NCBI GenBank assembly: GCA_021740905.1
Contig: JAIOYV010000033.1
Location: 1 to 64,000 of the forward strand
DNA: 64,000 nucleotides
Source: Bacteroidales bacterium
Lineage (GTDB): Bacteria > Bacteroidota > Bacteroidia > Bacteroidales > M50B96
Direction: 5' to 3'
Shown here: positions 1 through 8,616 of the stretch, in pieces
How positions within the stretch are numbered: the first letter of the stretch is position 1
Layout: every line of letters starts with the position of its first letter
Translations under genes and position numbers: made by a program
Notes under the pieces: generated by a model
Seen by the model: only the letters and a program-made list of their open reading frames with translations
Databases searched by the model: none
What the model was told of the DNA's origin: nothing

Positions 1-1
1 A

Positions 2-2827
2 ATACCCGCTTTTTCAGGAACGACAGGAAGCCATGTATCCGACTTGTATTATTGTACCTACGATGGAGCAGGCGATATTTATCCTGAAGTTTACTACGGA
101 CGTTTTTCTGCCACCAATACCGAACAGCTGCAATCGCAGATCAACAAAACACTGGAATACGAACAATACTTGATGCCAAACCCCGCTTTCCTTGGCGAAG
201 TGGTTATGATTGCCGGGGTTGATGCAGGTATGGCGCCAACCTACGGAAATGGACAGATAAATTATGGCACAAGCAATTATTTTAACCTGGCACATGGCCT
301 TACTTCACACACGTATTTGTATGGCAGTGGCAGTCCTATTACCTCGAACAGTGCGGGGGCATCAGCTGCAATTATTGGAAATATCAGCAATGGGGTTGGT
401 TTTGCCAATTACACAGCGCATTGCAGTTCATCAGGCTGGGGCGATCCGAGTTTTACTACATCGAATATTTCCAGCCTGAACAATAGCCACAAATATCCAT
501 TGATGATCGGGAATTGTTGTCTGTCGGTTAAATTTGAAGAGAGCGAATGTTTTGGAGAGGCCATTCTCCGTGCCGAAGACAAAGGCGCAATGGGCTATAT
601 TGGAGGTTCTAATTCAACCTATTGGAATGAGGATTATTGGTGGGGCGTTGGAACTGGCTCCATTTCGGCCAACCCGACTTACGCTGCTACAGGATTAGGT
701 GCTTACGATGGCCTTTTTCATGAGAATGGCGAAGCCCTAACCAACTGGTATGTGACCAACGGACAGATTGTGCAAGCCGGAAACCTGGCGGTTACAGCAG
801 CCAATGGCGCGGAAGATTATTACTGGGAGATTTACCACTTGATGGGCGATCCTTCGGTCTCTACATACATGGGAGTTCCTACTGCCCTTTCATGTACTCA
901 TTATGCAGCCGTTCCTGTAGGAACAACCACCCTATCGGTAACTACGGAAGAACATGCTTATGTTGCCCTCAGCCAGGATGGAGTTTTGCTCGATGCTGGA
1001 ATAGCCGATGCAACCGGTACAGTGGCATTGGATTTCGACCCGATCATGATGGTTGGCACTGTTGACATTGTGGCTACCAAACAAGATAGGCAACCCTATA
1101 TCAGCACCATTGATATTATTGTCAACAATGCACCTTTTGTTGTTTATGCCGATCATACTATTGATGATACCCAGGCCAACAACAATGGCTCCGCCGATTT
1201 TATGGAGACGGTAAGCTTGAACGTGACCTTGAATAACCTGGGAACGGTTGATGCCAGTAACGTTGCTGCGACCTTGTCGACTACCGATACATGCATTAGC
1301 ATTGTTCAGAATACAGCCCTTTACGGGACTATTGTAGCCAGTTCGAATATGGCACTGAATGCCGCATTCCAGTTATCCGTTGCCCCTTATTTTGAAGATC
1401 AACACACAGTACCCTTTACGATTGATGTAACCGATGGCACCGATACCTGGTCCTCTACACTAAGCATAACAATCAATGCTCCTAAAATGGAAGTTGAATT
1501 TGTTGGGTTCAACGACTCCATTGGTGGAAACAACAACCACCGATTCGATGCGGGCGAGGTCATATTCATGACCCATCATGTACAAAACACCGGGCATGTT
1601 GAATCCCTGGACGCTTTTTCCTACCTTTCGTCAACAAGCCCCTACCTCGAAATACTGACAGATTCATTTGCCATGGGTCAGCTTGATCCAATGATACCCG
1701 TGCCTGTTGTTTCGACTCTCGTGATTGATCCTACAACTACCCTTACCACGTTGGTTGACCTGAATTTCGATTTAGAGTCGGGCATGTTTACAGGTTCCGA
1801 TGTTCAGGAAAATAAAGTTGGTTTGATTGCAGAAGATTGGGAATCGAATACGTTCACATCATATAGCTGGGAAAATAGCTCTAATATACCTTGGACTCTT
1901 ACTTCGAGCGAATTGTACGAAGGCAGTTTTGCAGCCCGTTCGGGTGCAATTGGCAACAGTGCTTCCACTGTGTTGCAAATTTCGATTGATGTGGCCGTAG
2001 CCGATTTTGTGAAGTTTTATAAGAAAGTTAGCTGCGAAGAAGGGGGCTCATTTGGATTGTACGACTATCTCGAATTCTTTATCGATGGCAATTCCCAGGA
2101 TCAGTGGGGCGGAGAAGTCGCCTGGTCGCAGGAAAGTTACCCATTGACAGTTGGCACACACACCTTGAAGTGGGTTTATAAAAAAGACAGCTATGCCACT
2201 GGTGGCAGCGATTGCGCCTGGGTCGACCTTATCGAGTTCCCATTGTTGAATGGTTCGACAAACAATACTGCACCTGAATTTACATCGACCGATAATATTG
2301 AGGCTATTAAAGGTTCGCTATACACTTACACCTTGCTTACATACGATGCCGATGGCGACAATGTAAGTGTCAATCCTGTCACCATTCCGGGCTGGTTAAC
2401 ATTTACCGACAATGGTAACGGAACAGGCACGCTCATGGGTACGCCTACCGGGTTCGATATTTACACACATCAGGTAATTATTTCAGCCAACGATGGGATT
2501 GCATTTACCCCTCATGTTTTTGAGATCACAGTAGCTCCTTTGGTGGGCATTGATAAAGTAGCTGGTGATATTGACCTAACGATCTATCCAAATCCAAGCA
2601 AGGGCTTTACCACGATCAATTATCAATTAACTAAATTGGAAACTGTGAGCCTTCACATTTATAATTCCTTGGGCGAGCTTGTCAATAGCCCAGTCGATTC
2701 GAAAGCTCAATCATCGGGCGTGTATTCAATCGACCTGGACTTGAAGGATTACGATTCCGGGATTTATTATTGCAGGTTCGCGACGACCTCGCAGATTAGC
2801 ACACATAAAATTATCATTACAAAATAA
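2..2827 (+). CDS. C25 (gingipain-type) cysteine peptidase with T9SS sorting domain, 5' partial
   Basis: The reading frame is open to the left edge, so the signal peptide, propeptide and part of the catalytic domain lie outside the window; the first Leu/Met-type codon at 44 is internal. The visible part begins in the C25 catalytic domain (GSHVSDLYY, then VYYGRF). The probable catalytic His is in YTAHCSS (codon 419-421) and the nucleophile Cys in GNCCLSV (codon 518-520). They are 33 residues apart, the spacing of His211/Cys244 in gingipain RgpB. After it come the Ig-like domain of C25 peptidases, CARDB-like beta modules, a MAM/jelly-roll-like domain (YDYLEFFIDG ... GTHTLKWVYKKD), a putative Ig/cadherin-like domain (GWLTFTDNGNGTGTLMGTP) and a T9SS type A sorting domain (IYPNPSKG ... 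SGIYYCRF ... KIIITK). It should be a secreted, cell-surface protease. It is a close paralog of the next gene. Whether it is active is inferred; the residue after the His is Cys instead of the usual Gly. Confidence 0.9.
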   Translation: MPAFSGTTGSHVSDLYYCTYDGAGDIYPEVYYGRFSATNTEQLQSQINKTLEYEQYLMPNPAFLGEVVMIAGVDAGMAPTYGNGQINYGTSNYFNLAHGLTSHTYLYGSGSPITSNSAGASAAIIGNISNGVGFANYTAHCSSSGWGDPSFTTSNISSLNNSHKYPLMIGNCCLSVKFEESECFGEAILRAEDKGAMGYIGGSNSTYWNEDYWWGVGTGSISANPTYAATGLGAYDGLFHENGEALTNWYVTNGQIVQAGNLAVTAANGAEDYYWEIYHLMGDPSVSTYMGVPTALSCTHYAAVPVGTTTLSVTTEEHAYVALSQDGVLLDAGIADATGTVALDFDPIMMVGTVDIVATKQDRQPYISTIDIIVNNAPFVVYADHTIDDTQANNNGSADFMETVSLNVTLNNLGTVDASNVAATLSTTDTCISIVQNTALYGTIVASSNMALNAAFQLSVAPYFEDQHTVPFTIDVTDGTDTWSSTLSITINAPKMEVEFVGFNDSIGGNNNHRFDAGEVIFMTHHVQNTGHVESLDAFSYLSSTSPYLEILTDSFAMGQLDPMIPVPVVSTLVIDPTTTLTTLVDLNFDLESGMFTGSDVQENKVGLIAEDWESNTFTSYSWENSSNIPWTLTSSELYEGSFAARSGAIGNSASTVLQISIDVAVADFVKFYKKVSCEEGGSFGLYDYLEFFIDGNSQDQWGGEVAWSQESYPLTVGTHTLKWVYKKDSYATGGSDCAWVDLIEFPLLNGSTNNTAPEFTSTDNIEAIKGSLYTYTLLTYDADGDNVSVNPVTIPGWLTFTDNGNGTGTLMGTPTGFDIYTHQVIISANDGIAFTPHVFEITVAPLVGIDKVAGDIDLTIYPNPSKGFTTINYQLTKLETVSLHIYNSLGELVNSPVDSKAQSSGVYSIDLDLKDYDSGIYYCRFATTSQISTHKIIITK

Positions 2828-2832
2828 AATTT

Positions 2833-2862
2833 CATCCCCGGCCCAAAAACCGGGGATGTTTG
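2833..2862 (+). terminator. Rho-independent terminator after first C25 gene
   Basis: Perfect 9-bp stem CATCCCCGG (2833-2841) / CCGGGGATG (2850-2858) with an 8-nt loop, starting 6 nt after the stop codon. The T tract after it is short and interrupted. It separates the two peptidase genes, suggesting that they are at least partly transcribed independently. Confidence 0.7.
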
Positions 2863-2879
2863 TTATTCAATTCGATTAA

Positions 2880-5800
2880 ATGGGATTTAAAATGAAGCAA
2901 ATTATTACTTTTTTAGTAGCTGTTATTTTGATGCCGGTATTGGCATTATCGAACGGGCAATGGAATATTATTCAGAAAAACAAGCAAACCGAAAATCAGG
3001 TTAAATTGATTAGCTCGAAGGATTCTGAAATGATCCTTCATGTGGATGTAAACGCCTATCGTTTTAAGGAAGTGCGAACAGGGCAAGGTGTTGCTTCGGT
3101 TGTTATAACACCTGACGGGACACCGTTATTAGAAGCTGGCGCACCAGATCTTCCTAAATTTACCCATTCGTTAATAATCCCTGATAATGCGAATATGGGC
3201 ATTGAGATTCTTTCTTCAAACTATATTGAGTTGGAGAATATTGAGGTGGCACCTTCCAAGGGCGATTTTACTCGTGATATCGATCCTGCCACAGTTCCTT
3301 ATACGTATGGGAACGTGTATCAGCAAAATGGTTTTTACCCCGAAAACATAGCGTCCTTGCACGAACCCTATATTCTACGCGATTTCCGGGGGCAGACTGT
3401 TGTTTTTACACCATTTCAATACAATCCGGCAACAAAGGTGCTTCGCATTTATACTGATTTTACCGTTCGTGTTTTTCCTGAGGTTGGTCAGGTCGTCAAT
3501 CCACTTGTGAGAACGAATAATATGAATCGTTATGTGGAAGAATTTGAACATATTTATAAGAAGCAATTTTTGAATTTTCAATCGCTCAAATATACTCCGG
3601 TAAGTGAAGAGGGCGAAATGCTGATTATTTGCCATCCTAATTTTATCGAAACCATGGAACCATTTGTTGCCTGGAAAATCCAACGGGGCATGCAAACCAC
3701 CCTTGAAAATTCGGCGAATTATGCCAACGCCACAGCAATCAAAGCCTACATTACTTCTTTCTATAATACCCATAACCTTGCTTATGTGCTGTTGGTTGGG
3801 GATGCTGCTTTTGTCCCAACCATGAGTTCATCTTCGGGCGATTCGGACAATTCCTATGGCTATATCCTGGGTAGCGATTCGTATTCCGAAGTTTTTGTTG
3901 GAAGGTTCTCCTGTGAAACTGCCGGAGATTGTGAGACGATGGTTGAGCGTTCGGTTGAATATGAATTATCTCCTCAGGTATCCGGTTTTTATGGCCGCAC
4001 TATGGGGCTGGGGTCAGCACAAGGCCCAGGCGATGACGGCGAAATGGACTATGAGCATGTGCGAAATATGCAATTAGACCAGATGGCTTTCACCTATACC
4101 GCAAAGACCGAATTTTTTGATGGATCGCAGGGTGGCCTCGATGCTTCGGGCGACCCTTCCGCATCTTCGGTTGCCTCCGAATTGAATGGCAGCGGTGCAG
4201 GGGTAATCGTGTATACCGGTCATGGCAGCAACACTGCTTTCAGTACCTCAGGTTTCAGCAATACAAATGTAAATGCGCTGACCAACTCGAATATGTTACC
4301 CTTTATTTGGGCCGTTGCCTGTGTAAATGGAAATTTTGTCAACAATACTTGTTTTGCCGAAGCCTGGACACGTGCTACCTATAATGGGGAACCAACCGGT
4401 GCAATTGCGACTTTAATGTCCACCATCAACCAAAGCTGGAACCCACCTATGTGTGGCCAGGACGAAATGGTGGATATTCTGGTTGAAAGCTACTCCAATA
4501 ATATTCAAAGAAGTTTTGGTGGGATCAGCATGAATGGAATTAGTCAAATGCTCGACGAATACCTGACAACGGGTGGGCCTGCAATGGCCGACACCTGGAA
4601 TCTGTTTGGCGATCCTTCGGTGATGTGCCGCACGGCTGCGCCCATTACTTATACCGTTAGCCACCTCCCAACCACATTTATCGGCAGCAACCAGTTTACC
4701 GTAAATTGCAGTCTCGAAAATGCAACTGTGGCCCTAACCATGGGAAGTACTATCCTGGGAACTGCCAAAGTAATAAGTGGTGCAGCTCTGGTCAATTTTA
4801 CACCTCTTGCTTCGGTAGGAAATATTACGGTAACTGTAACCGGTTTCAATATGATGACTTATGTGGGCACTGTGGAGATCATCCCCAACAACGGGCCTTT
4901 TGTCACCTATATTTCTTCTATTGTTCAAGACCCCATAGGCAACAACAACAACATGCCCGATTTCTCAGAAGATATCCTTTTAGATATTTCCCTTACCAAC
5001 GTAGGTATCGAAATGGCCAATAACGTGACAGGAACTCTTTCAACCACCGATGCAAACGTGACCCTTACCGGAAATACTCATAATTTTGGGGATATCGATT
5101 CGAGCGCAATTGTTCAAGCCCTTGGTGCTTATGCCCTTTCAATTGCTGATTCGATAGAAGACCAGCATATCGTTCATTTCGATCTTTTATTGGGCGACAA
5201 TTTGTCCAATAGCTGGATTTCTACTTTTAGTTTGACATTGAATGCACCCGTACTTGATATTGACTTTTTGAATATCACTGATCAAGGCACAATGCAAAAT
5301 GGCCGTCTCGATGCAGGCGAAAGTGCAGCATTAAACCTTGCAGGCAACAATGTTGGACATGCTATTTCGCCCGATGCAGTTTGTACTATATCATCGACAA
5401 GCCCTTTTGTGACCATACTCGATTCAACCATTAATATGGGGGCGCTTACCATCTCTAATCTAGTTCCCTTTGCCGCGAATGTTCAGATTTCGCCCTATAC
5501 ACCAATGGGAACTATGGTTGATTTTACTTTTGAATTAAATGCCGGGTCCTATTCAGCCAGTATTACGATCAATGAAAAAGTAGGCTTGATTGTAGAAGAT
5601 TGGGAAGCCAATTCATTTGGCAGTTTCGATTGGACCAACGACAATATATTCCCGTGGATTATTACCGGCAACAGCCCTTACGAGGGATTGTACATGGCCC
5701 AATCGGCAAACATCTCCAACAGCCAAAGTTCGACCTTAACACTGACCATTGAAACTACTGCCGCTGATAGCTTATCGTTTTATAAAAAAGTATCCTGCGA

Positions 5801-6590
5801 ACCTGCCGGATGGTCCATTTACGACTACCTCGAATTCTTTATCGATGGTGCTTCGCAAGATCAATGGGCGGGCGAAATCGACTGGTCGAAAGAATCCTAT
5901 TGGCTTACTGCCGGTACACACACCTTGAAATGGGTTTATAAAAAAGACGGATATGTTTCGGAAGGCCAGGATTGTGCCTGGATCGATTATATTGTGCTGC
6001 CGCCGTTGAACATCAATTACCAACCCTTGTTTACAACCTCTATTGCAGATACCATTGGTGTTGAATATGGAACCAATATGGAATTGATCATCGAAGGATT
6101 TGATTTGAACAGTTCGGATATCTTATACATGGGTGGGGATATTTTCCCTTCATGGATTACCATCACCGATAATGGCAACTGGACCTGCACCCTGAGCGGA
6201 AACCCCGATTTTGCCCAGGTAGGTTTCCACAATGTGGAATTATGGTTGACCGATGCCCTATCGGATACCGTTTACAAGTCGTTTGTGATCAAGGTGTGCG
6301 ACCTGGTTGGAATCGATGGAGTATTAAATGAATCAATGGTAGAGGTTTCACCGAATCCGGCAAGTGACTTTATGCTTCTGTCTGCTGAGCTTGTCGAAGC
6401 ACAAAAAGCTGATGTGAGCATTTATAATATCCTGGGCGAAATGATTGCTCAACCCTATTTGAGCCATCAATTCATCCAGGGGATCAATCGTTTGACTATT
6501 CCAGTGGGCGGACTCAATTCAGGTATTTATTTTATTGAGGTATCGGGCAGCCGTGTGAAATGGCAACAAAAAATCGTGATCACGAAATAA
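2880..6590 (+). CDS. C25 (gingipain-type) cysteine peptidase with T9SS sorting domain
   Basis: Full-length secreted peptidase of 1236 aa. A second ATG at 2892 (MKQIITFLVAVILMPV) gives an equally good signal peptide and may be the true start. Order: signal peptide; C25 propeptide (about residues 50-220); catalytic domain (about 245-600) with His448 in VYTGHGSNTAF and Cys481 in AVACVNGNF, the canonical 33-residue spacing of gingipains; Ig-like C25 C-terminal domain; CARDB-like beta domains; a MAM/jelly-roll-like domain (YDYLEFFIDGASQDQW); a putative Ig domain; and a T9SS type A sorting domain (VSPNPASDF ... GIYFIEVSG ... QKIVITK). Expected function: surface-anchored or released cysteine protease, activated by propeptide removal. 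It is paralogous along its whole length to the preceding gene. The family assignment is firm; the substrate is unknown. Confidence 0.93.
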   Translation: MGFKMKQIITFLVAVILMPVLALSNGQWNIIQKNKQTENQVKLISSKDSEMILHVDVNAYRFKEVRTGQGVASVVITPDGTPLLEAGAPDLPKFTHSLIIPDNANMGIEILSSNYIELENIEVAPSKGDFTRDIDPATVPYTYGNVYQQNGFYPENIASLHEPYILRDFRGQTVVFTPFQYNPATKVLRIYTDFTVRVFPEVGQVVNPLVRTNNMNRYVEEFEHIYKKQFLNFQSLKYTPVSEEGEMLIICHPNFIETMEPFVAWKIQRGMQTTLENSANYANATAIKAYITSFYNTHNLAYVLLVGDAAFVPTMSSSSGDSDNSYGYILGSDSYSEVFVGRFSCETAGDCETMVERSVEYELSPQVSGFYGRTMGLGSAQGPGDDGEMDYEHVRNMQLDQMAFTYTAKTEFFDGSQGGLDASGDPSASSVASELNGSGAGVIVYTGHGSNTAFSTSGFSNTNVNALTNSNMLPFIWAVACVNGNFVNNTCFAEAWTRATYNGEPTGAIATLMSTINQSWNPPMCGQDEMVDILVESYSNNIQRSFGGISMNGISQMLDEYLTTGGPAMADTWNLFGDPSVMCRTAAPITYTVSHLPTTFIGSNQFTVNCSLENATVALTMGSTILGTAKVISGAALVNFTPLASVGNITVTVTGFNMMTYVGTVEIIPNNGPFVTYISSIVQDPIGNNNNMPDFSEDILLDISLTNVGIEMANNVTGTLSTTDANVTLTGNTHNFGDIDSSAIVQALGAYALSIADSIEDQHIVHFDLLLGDNLSNSWISTFSLTLNAPVLDIDFLNITDQGTMQNGRLDAGESAALNLAGNNVGHAISPDAVCTISSTSPFVTILDSTINMGALTISNLVPFAANVQISPYTPMGTMVDFTFELNAGSYSASITINEKVGLIVEDWEANSFGSFDWTNDNIFPWIITGNSPYEGLYMAQSANISNSQSSTLTLTIETTAADSLSFYKKVSCEPAGWSIYDYLEFFIDGASQDQWAGEIDWSKESYWLTAGTHTLKWVYKKDGYVSEGQDCAWIDYIVLPPLNINYQPLFTTSIADTIGVEYGTNMELIIEGFDLNSSDILYMGGDIFPSWITITDNGNWTCTLSGNPDFAQVGFHNVELWLTDALSDTVYKSFVIKVCDLVGIDGVLNESMVEVSPNPASDFMLLSAELVEAQKADVSIYNILGEMIAQPYLSHQFIQGINRLTIPVGGLNSGIYFIEVSGSRVKWQQKIVITK

Positions 6591-6611
6591 AATTTAGAAG
6601 AAATACTTTTG

Positions 6612-6642
6612 AAGAGAGGGGCTGATGTCCCTCTTTTTTTTG
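6612..6642 (+). terminator. Rho-independent terminator after second C25 gene
   Basis: Stem AGAGGG (6615-6620) / CCCTCT (6629-6634), 8-nt loop, followed by an uninterrupted run of T. The remaining 350 bases up to 6992 are AT-rich and show no gene; they should hold the promoter of the hydrolase operon, but I cannot place it securely. Confidence 0.8.
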
Positions 6643-6992
6643 TCCTGCTTACTGGTTTTCAATTGATTTGTGGCTTGATAACCTTTCTGTTTTTTAACCC
6701 ATTATTTGCATGACAAGCAATAGATTAGAGATATTAATTTTGGGTTGCCTTCTTTGGTTTTAACCACTTAACATAAAATTAATATATGACAATAATTTAG
6801 AATGACAGCTTTATAGCTCTCATGAAATCTCTCAAAATATCAGTAATTATTAAACTTTAAAAAGTTGGCAGGTCGAAATTATTATTTAGAATAAGCCTTA
6901 TTCAAAAAAAATCATTTAAACAATTATATTTCCAAATGGGTTATTAATACAGAATTGAAAGGCCGCTTGTAACTATAAAATAAGCAGAACAA

Positions 6993-7808
6993 ATGACTGA
7001 AAAATTAGTGGAGGTTAATGGATTGAAAATTCATAACTATACACAGGGCAATGGAAATAAGACCATTCATTTCCTGCATGGGAATTCCTTATCGTCCGAA
7101 ACTTTCCTGAATCAATTTGAAGATAAACAATTCGAGGACTTCAATTTAATCTCAATTGATTTTCCCGGTCATGGTAAATCGGAATGGTCGGTAAACCGCA
7201 GTGCGGATTATAGCTTATGGGGGCTACGCGATATTATCTCAAGTTTTGTGGAGCAACAACAAATTGGCGATTTTATTTTTGCCGGCCATTCGCTGGGCGG
7301 CCATGTGGCCATCGAATGTTTACCTTATGTGAAAAATTGTAAAGGTCTTATGGTCTGGGGCACACCTCCCATCTCATTACCTTTAAATATAAATGAGCTA
7401 TTTTACCCGCACCCCGACCTGCCCTTGTTTTACAAAGAGAACCTATTGGAGGATGAAGTTCAGAAACTGGGCAAACTGGTTTCGGGTGAAATACAACAAG
7501 AAATGATCCATTCGCTTTTAGCGTCGACCGATCCAACATTCCGGGTTCATCTTTCCCAATCGCTTTCCGAAGGAAAATTTTCTGACGAGGTGAAGATTTT
7601 AGAATCATCGGGTATTCCAATTGCCATAAGTCATGGTAGCATGGACCCATTCGTAAGAAGAGAATACCTCGAAAACCTCAAACTTGAAAATATTTATAAA
7701 CACAAAATTTTCACAATAGAAGGAGCTGGGCATAGCAGTCAAATAGAGTGCCCCACAGAATTTAATCCCATTTTGGTCGAATTTGCTAATTCCATATTTA
7801 ACCCATAA
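6993..7808 (+). CDS. alpha/beta hydrolase
   Basis: Cytoplasmic 271-aa alpha/beta-hydrolase fold enzyme with no signal peptide. Visible motifs are the oxyanion-hole HGN (FLHGNSLSSETF, about residue 28), the nucleophile elbow GHSLGGH with Ser100, the acid Asp218 in SHGSMDPFV, and the catalytic His247 in GAGHSSQIE. Order and spacing match the Ser-Asp-His triad of the family (esterases, lactonases, haloperoxidase-like enzymes). Length is usual. Only 1 nt separates its stop from the ATG of the PAS-LuxR gene, so the two are very probably co-transcribed. The substrate cannot be read from the sequence. Pairing with a LuxR-type regulator allows a signal-degrading role, but that is speculation. Confidence 0.9.
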   Translation: MTEKLVEVNGLKIHNYTQGNGNKTIHFLHGNSLSSETFLNQFEDKQFEDFNLISIDFPGHGKSEWSVNRSADYSLWGLRDIISSFVEQQQIGDFIFAGHSLGGHVAIECLPYVKNCKGLMVWGTPPISLPLNINELFYPHPDLPLFYKENLLEDEVQKLGKLVSGEIQQEMIHSLLASTDPTFRVHLSQSLSEGKFSDEVKILESSGIPIAISHGSMDPFVRREYLENLKLENIYKHKIFTIEGAGHSSQIECPTEFNPILVEFANSIFNP

Positions 7809-7809
7809 A

Positions 7810-8559
7810 ATGTCTGAAATGACTGAACATGCCAGGTCCTTTAAAACTTTTTTTGAAAATTATTCTGATCAATTCAAGGATTGTGATTGTACTAATAAGT
7901 CCTTCACCGCTCTGGATCAGTACCCACTACTTCCCAGTCAGGCAATTTACGTGGTTAACTGGAAAGACATGGAAATTTCCTACCAAAGAGGAATATCTGA
8001 ACTATTAGGGTATTCGGAACAGGAATTTAACCATGACCTCTTATCCAGATTTTATCATCCCGATGATTTTAAAAGATACTTTTATCTTCTAAAATTATCG
8101 AATAAGTGGGCCAGAAAACTAAGTCCTGACCCTTTCAGCGTTGAAACTTCCATTGATTATAGAATACGAAAAAAAGACGGGTCTTACGTAAAAGTATTAA
8201 GGCAAAGCACTGTATTTCAAAACTGTGTAAACAATAAAATAATGAGTGCTTTTTCAATTCTTACAGATATTTCCAGGATCAAAACCAATACCAGTATAAA
8301 CCTGTCAGTAATCCACCGTGAATCGGGTAGGGTAATTTTAGAAGAAATAGAAAATAGCCCTGATACAATTGAATTCTCCAAACGCGAAAAAGAGATACTC
8401 CTAAAACTTAAATCGGGGCTTGGCAGCAAAGCTATTGCCGACGAACTATTCATTAGCCGTCACACTGTTGATACACACCGCCGTAAAATGCTGGCCAAAG
8501 CCAAATGCAAAAATGTAATGGAACTGATTAGCTGTGCCACTATGATTGGGGTAATTTGA
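7810..8559 (+). CDS. PAS domain-containing LuxR-family transcriptional regulator
   Basis: Cytoplasmic regulator, 249 aa from the ATG at 7810 (MSEMTEHARSF); an in-frame TTG at 7783 would overlap the hydrolase and is less likely. Residues about 35-165 form a PAS_3-like sensor fold (YVVNWKDMEISYQRGISELLGY, FYHPDDF, YRIRKKDGSYVKVLRQ). Residues about 185-249 form a GerE/LuxR helix-turn-helix (FSKREKEILLKLKSGLGSKA, then IADELFISRHTVDTHRRKML). There is no receiver domain and no histidine kinase next to it, so signal input is presumably through the PAS domain. It is transcribed with the upstream alpha/beta hydrolase. Such PAS-LuxR proteins are common orphan regulators in Bacteroidetes; the target genes are unknown. 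Confidence 0.9.
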   Translation: MSEMTEHARSFKTFFENYSDQFKDCDCTNKSFTALDQYPLLPSQAIYVVNWKDMEISYQRGISELLGYSEQEFNHDLLSRFYHPDDFKRYFYLLKLSNKWARKLSPDPFSVETSIDYRIRKKDGSYVKVLRQSTVFQNCVNNKIMSAFSILTDISRIKTNTSINLSVIHRESGRVILEEIENSPDTIEFSKREKEILLKLKSGLGSKAIADELFISRHTVDTHRRKMLAKAKCKNVMELISCATMIGVI

Positions 8560-8564
8560 AAATA

Positions 8565-8596
8565 GAAAAGCCCACCCCATAATGGGCAGGCTTTTC
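8565..8596. terminator. Bidirectional terminator between convergent genes
   Basis: Stem GAAAAGCC (8565-8572) / GGCTTTTC (8589-8596) between the stop codons of the convergent PAS-LuxR gene (8559) and the SprB/PKD gene (8617). The AAAA/TTTT edges let it work in both directions. Confidence 0.7.
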
Positions 8597-8616
8597 ACTT
8601 GCATTTTCTCACTAAT

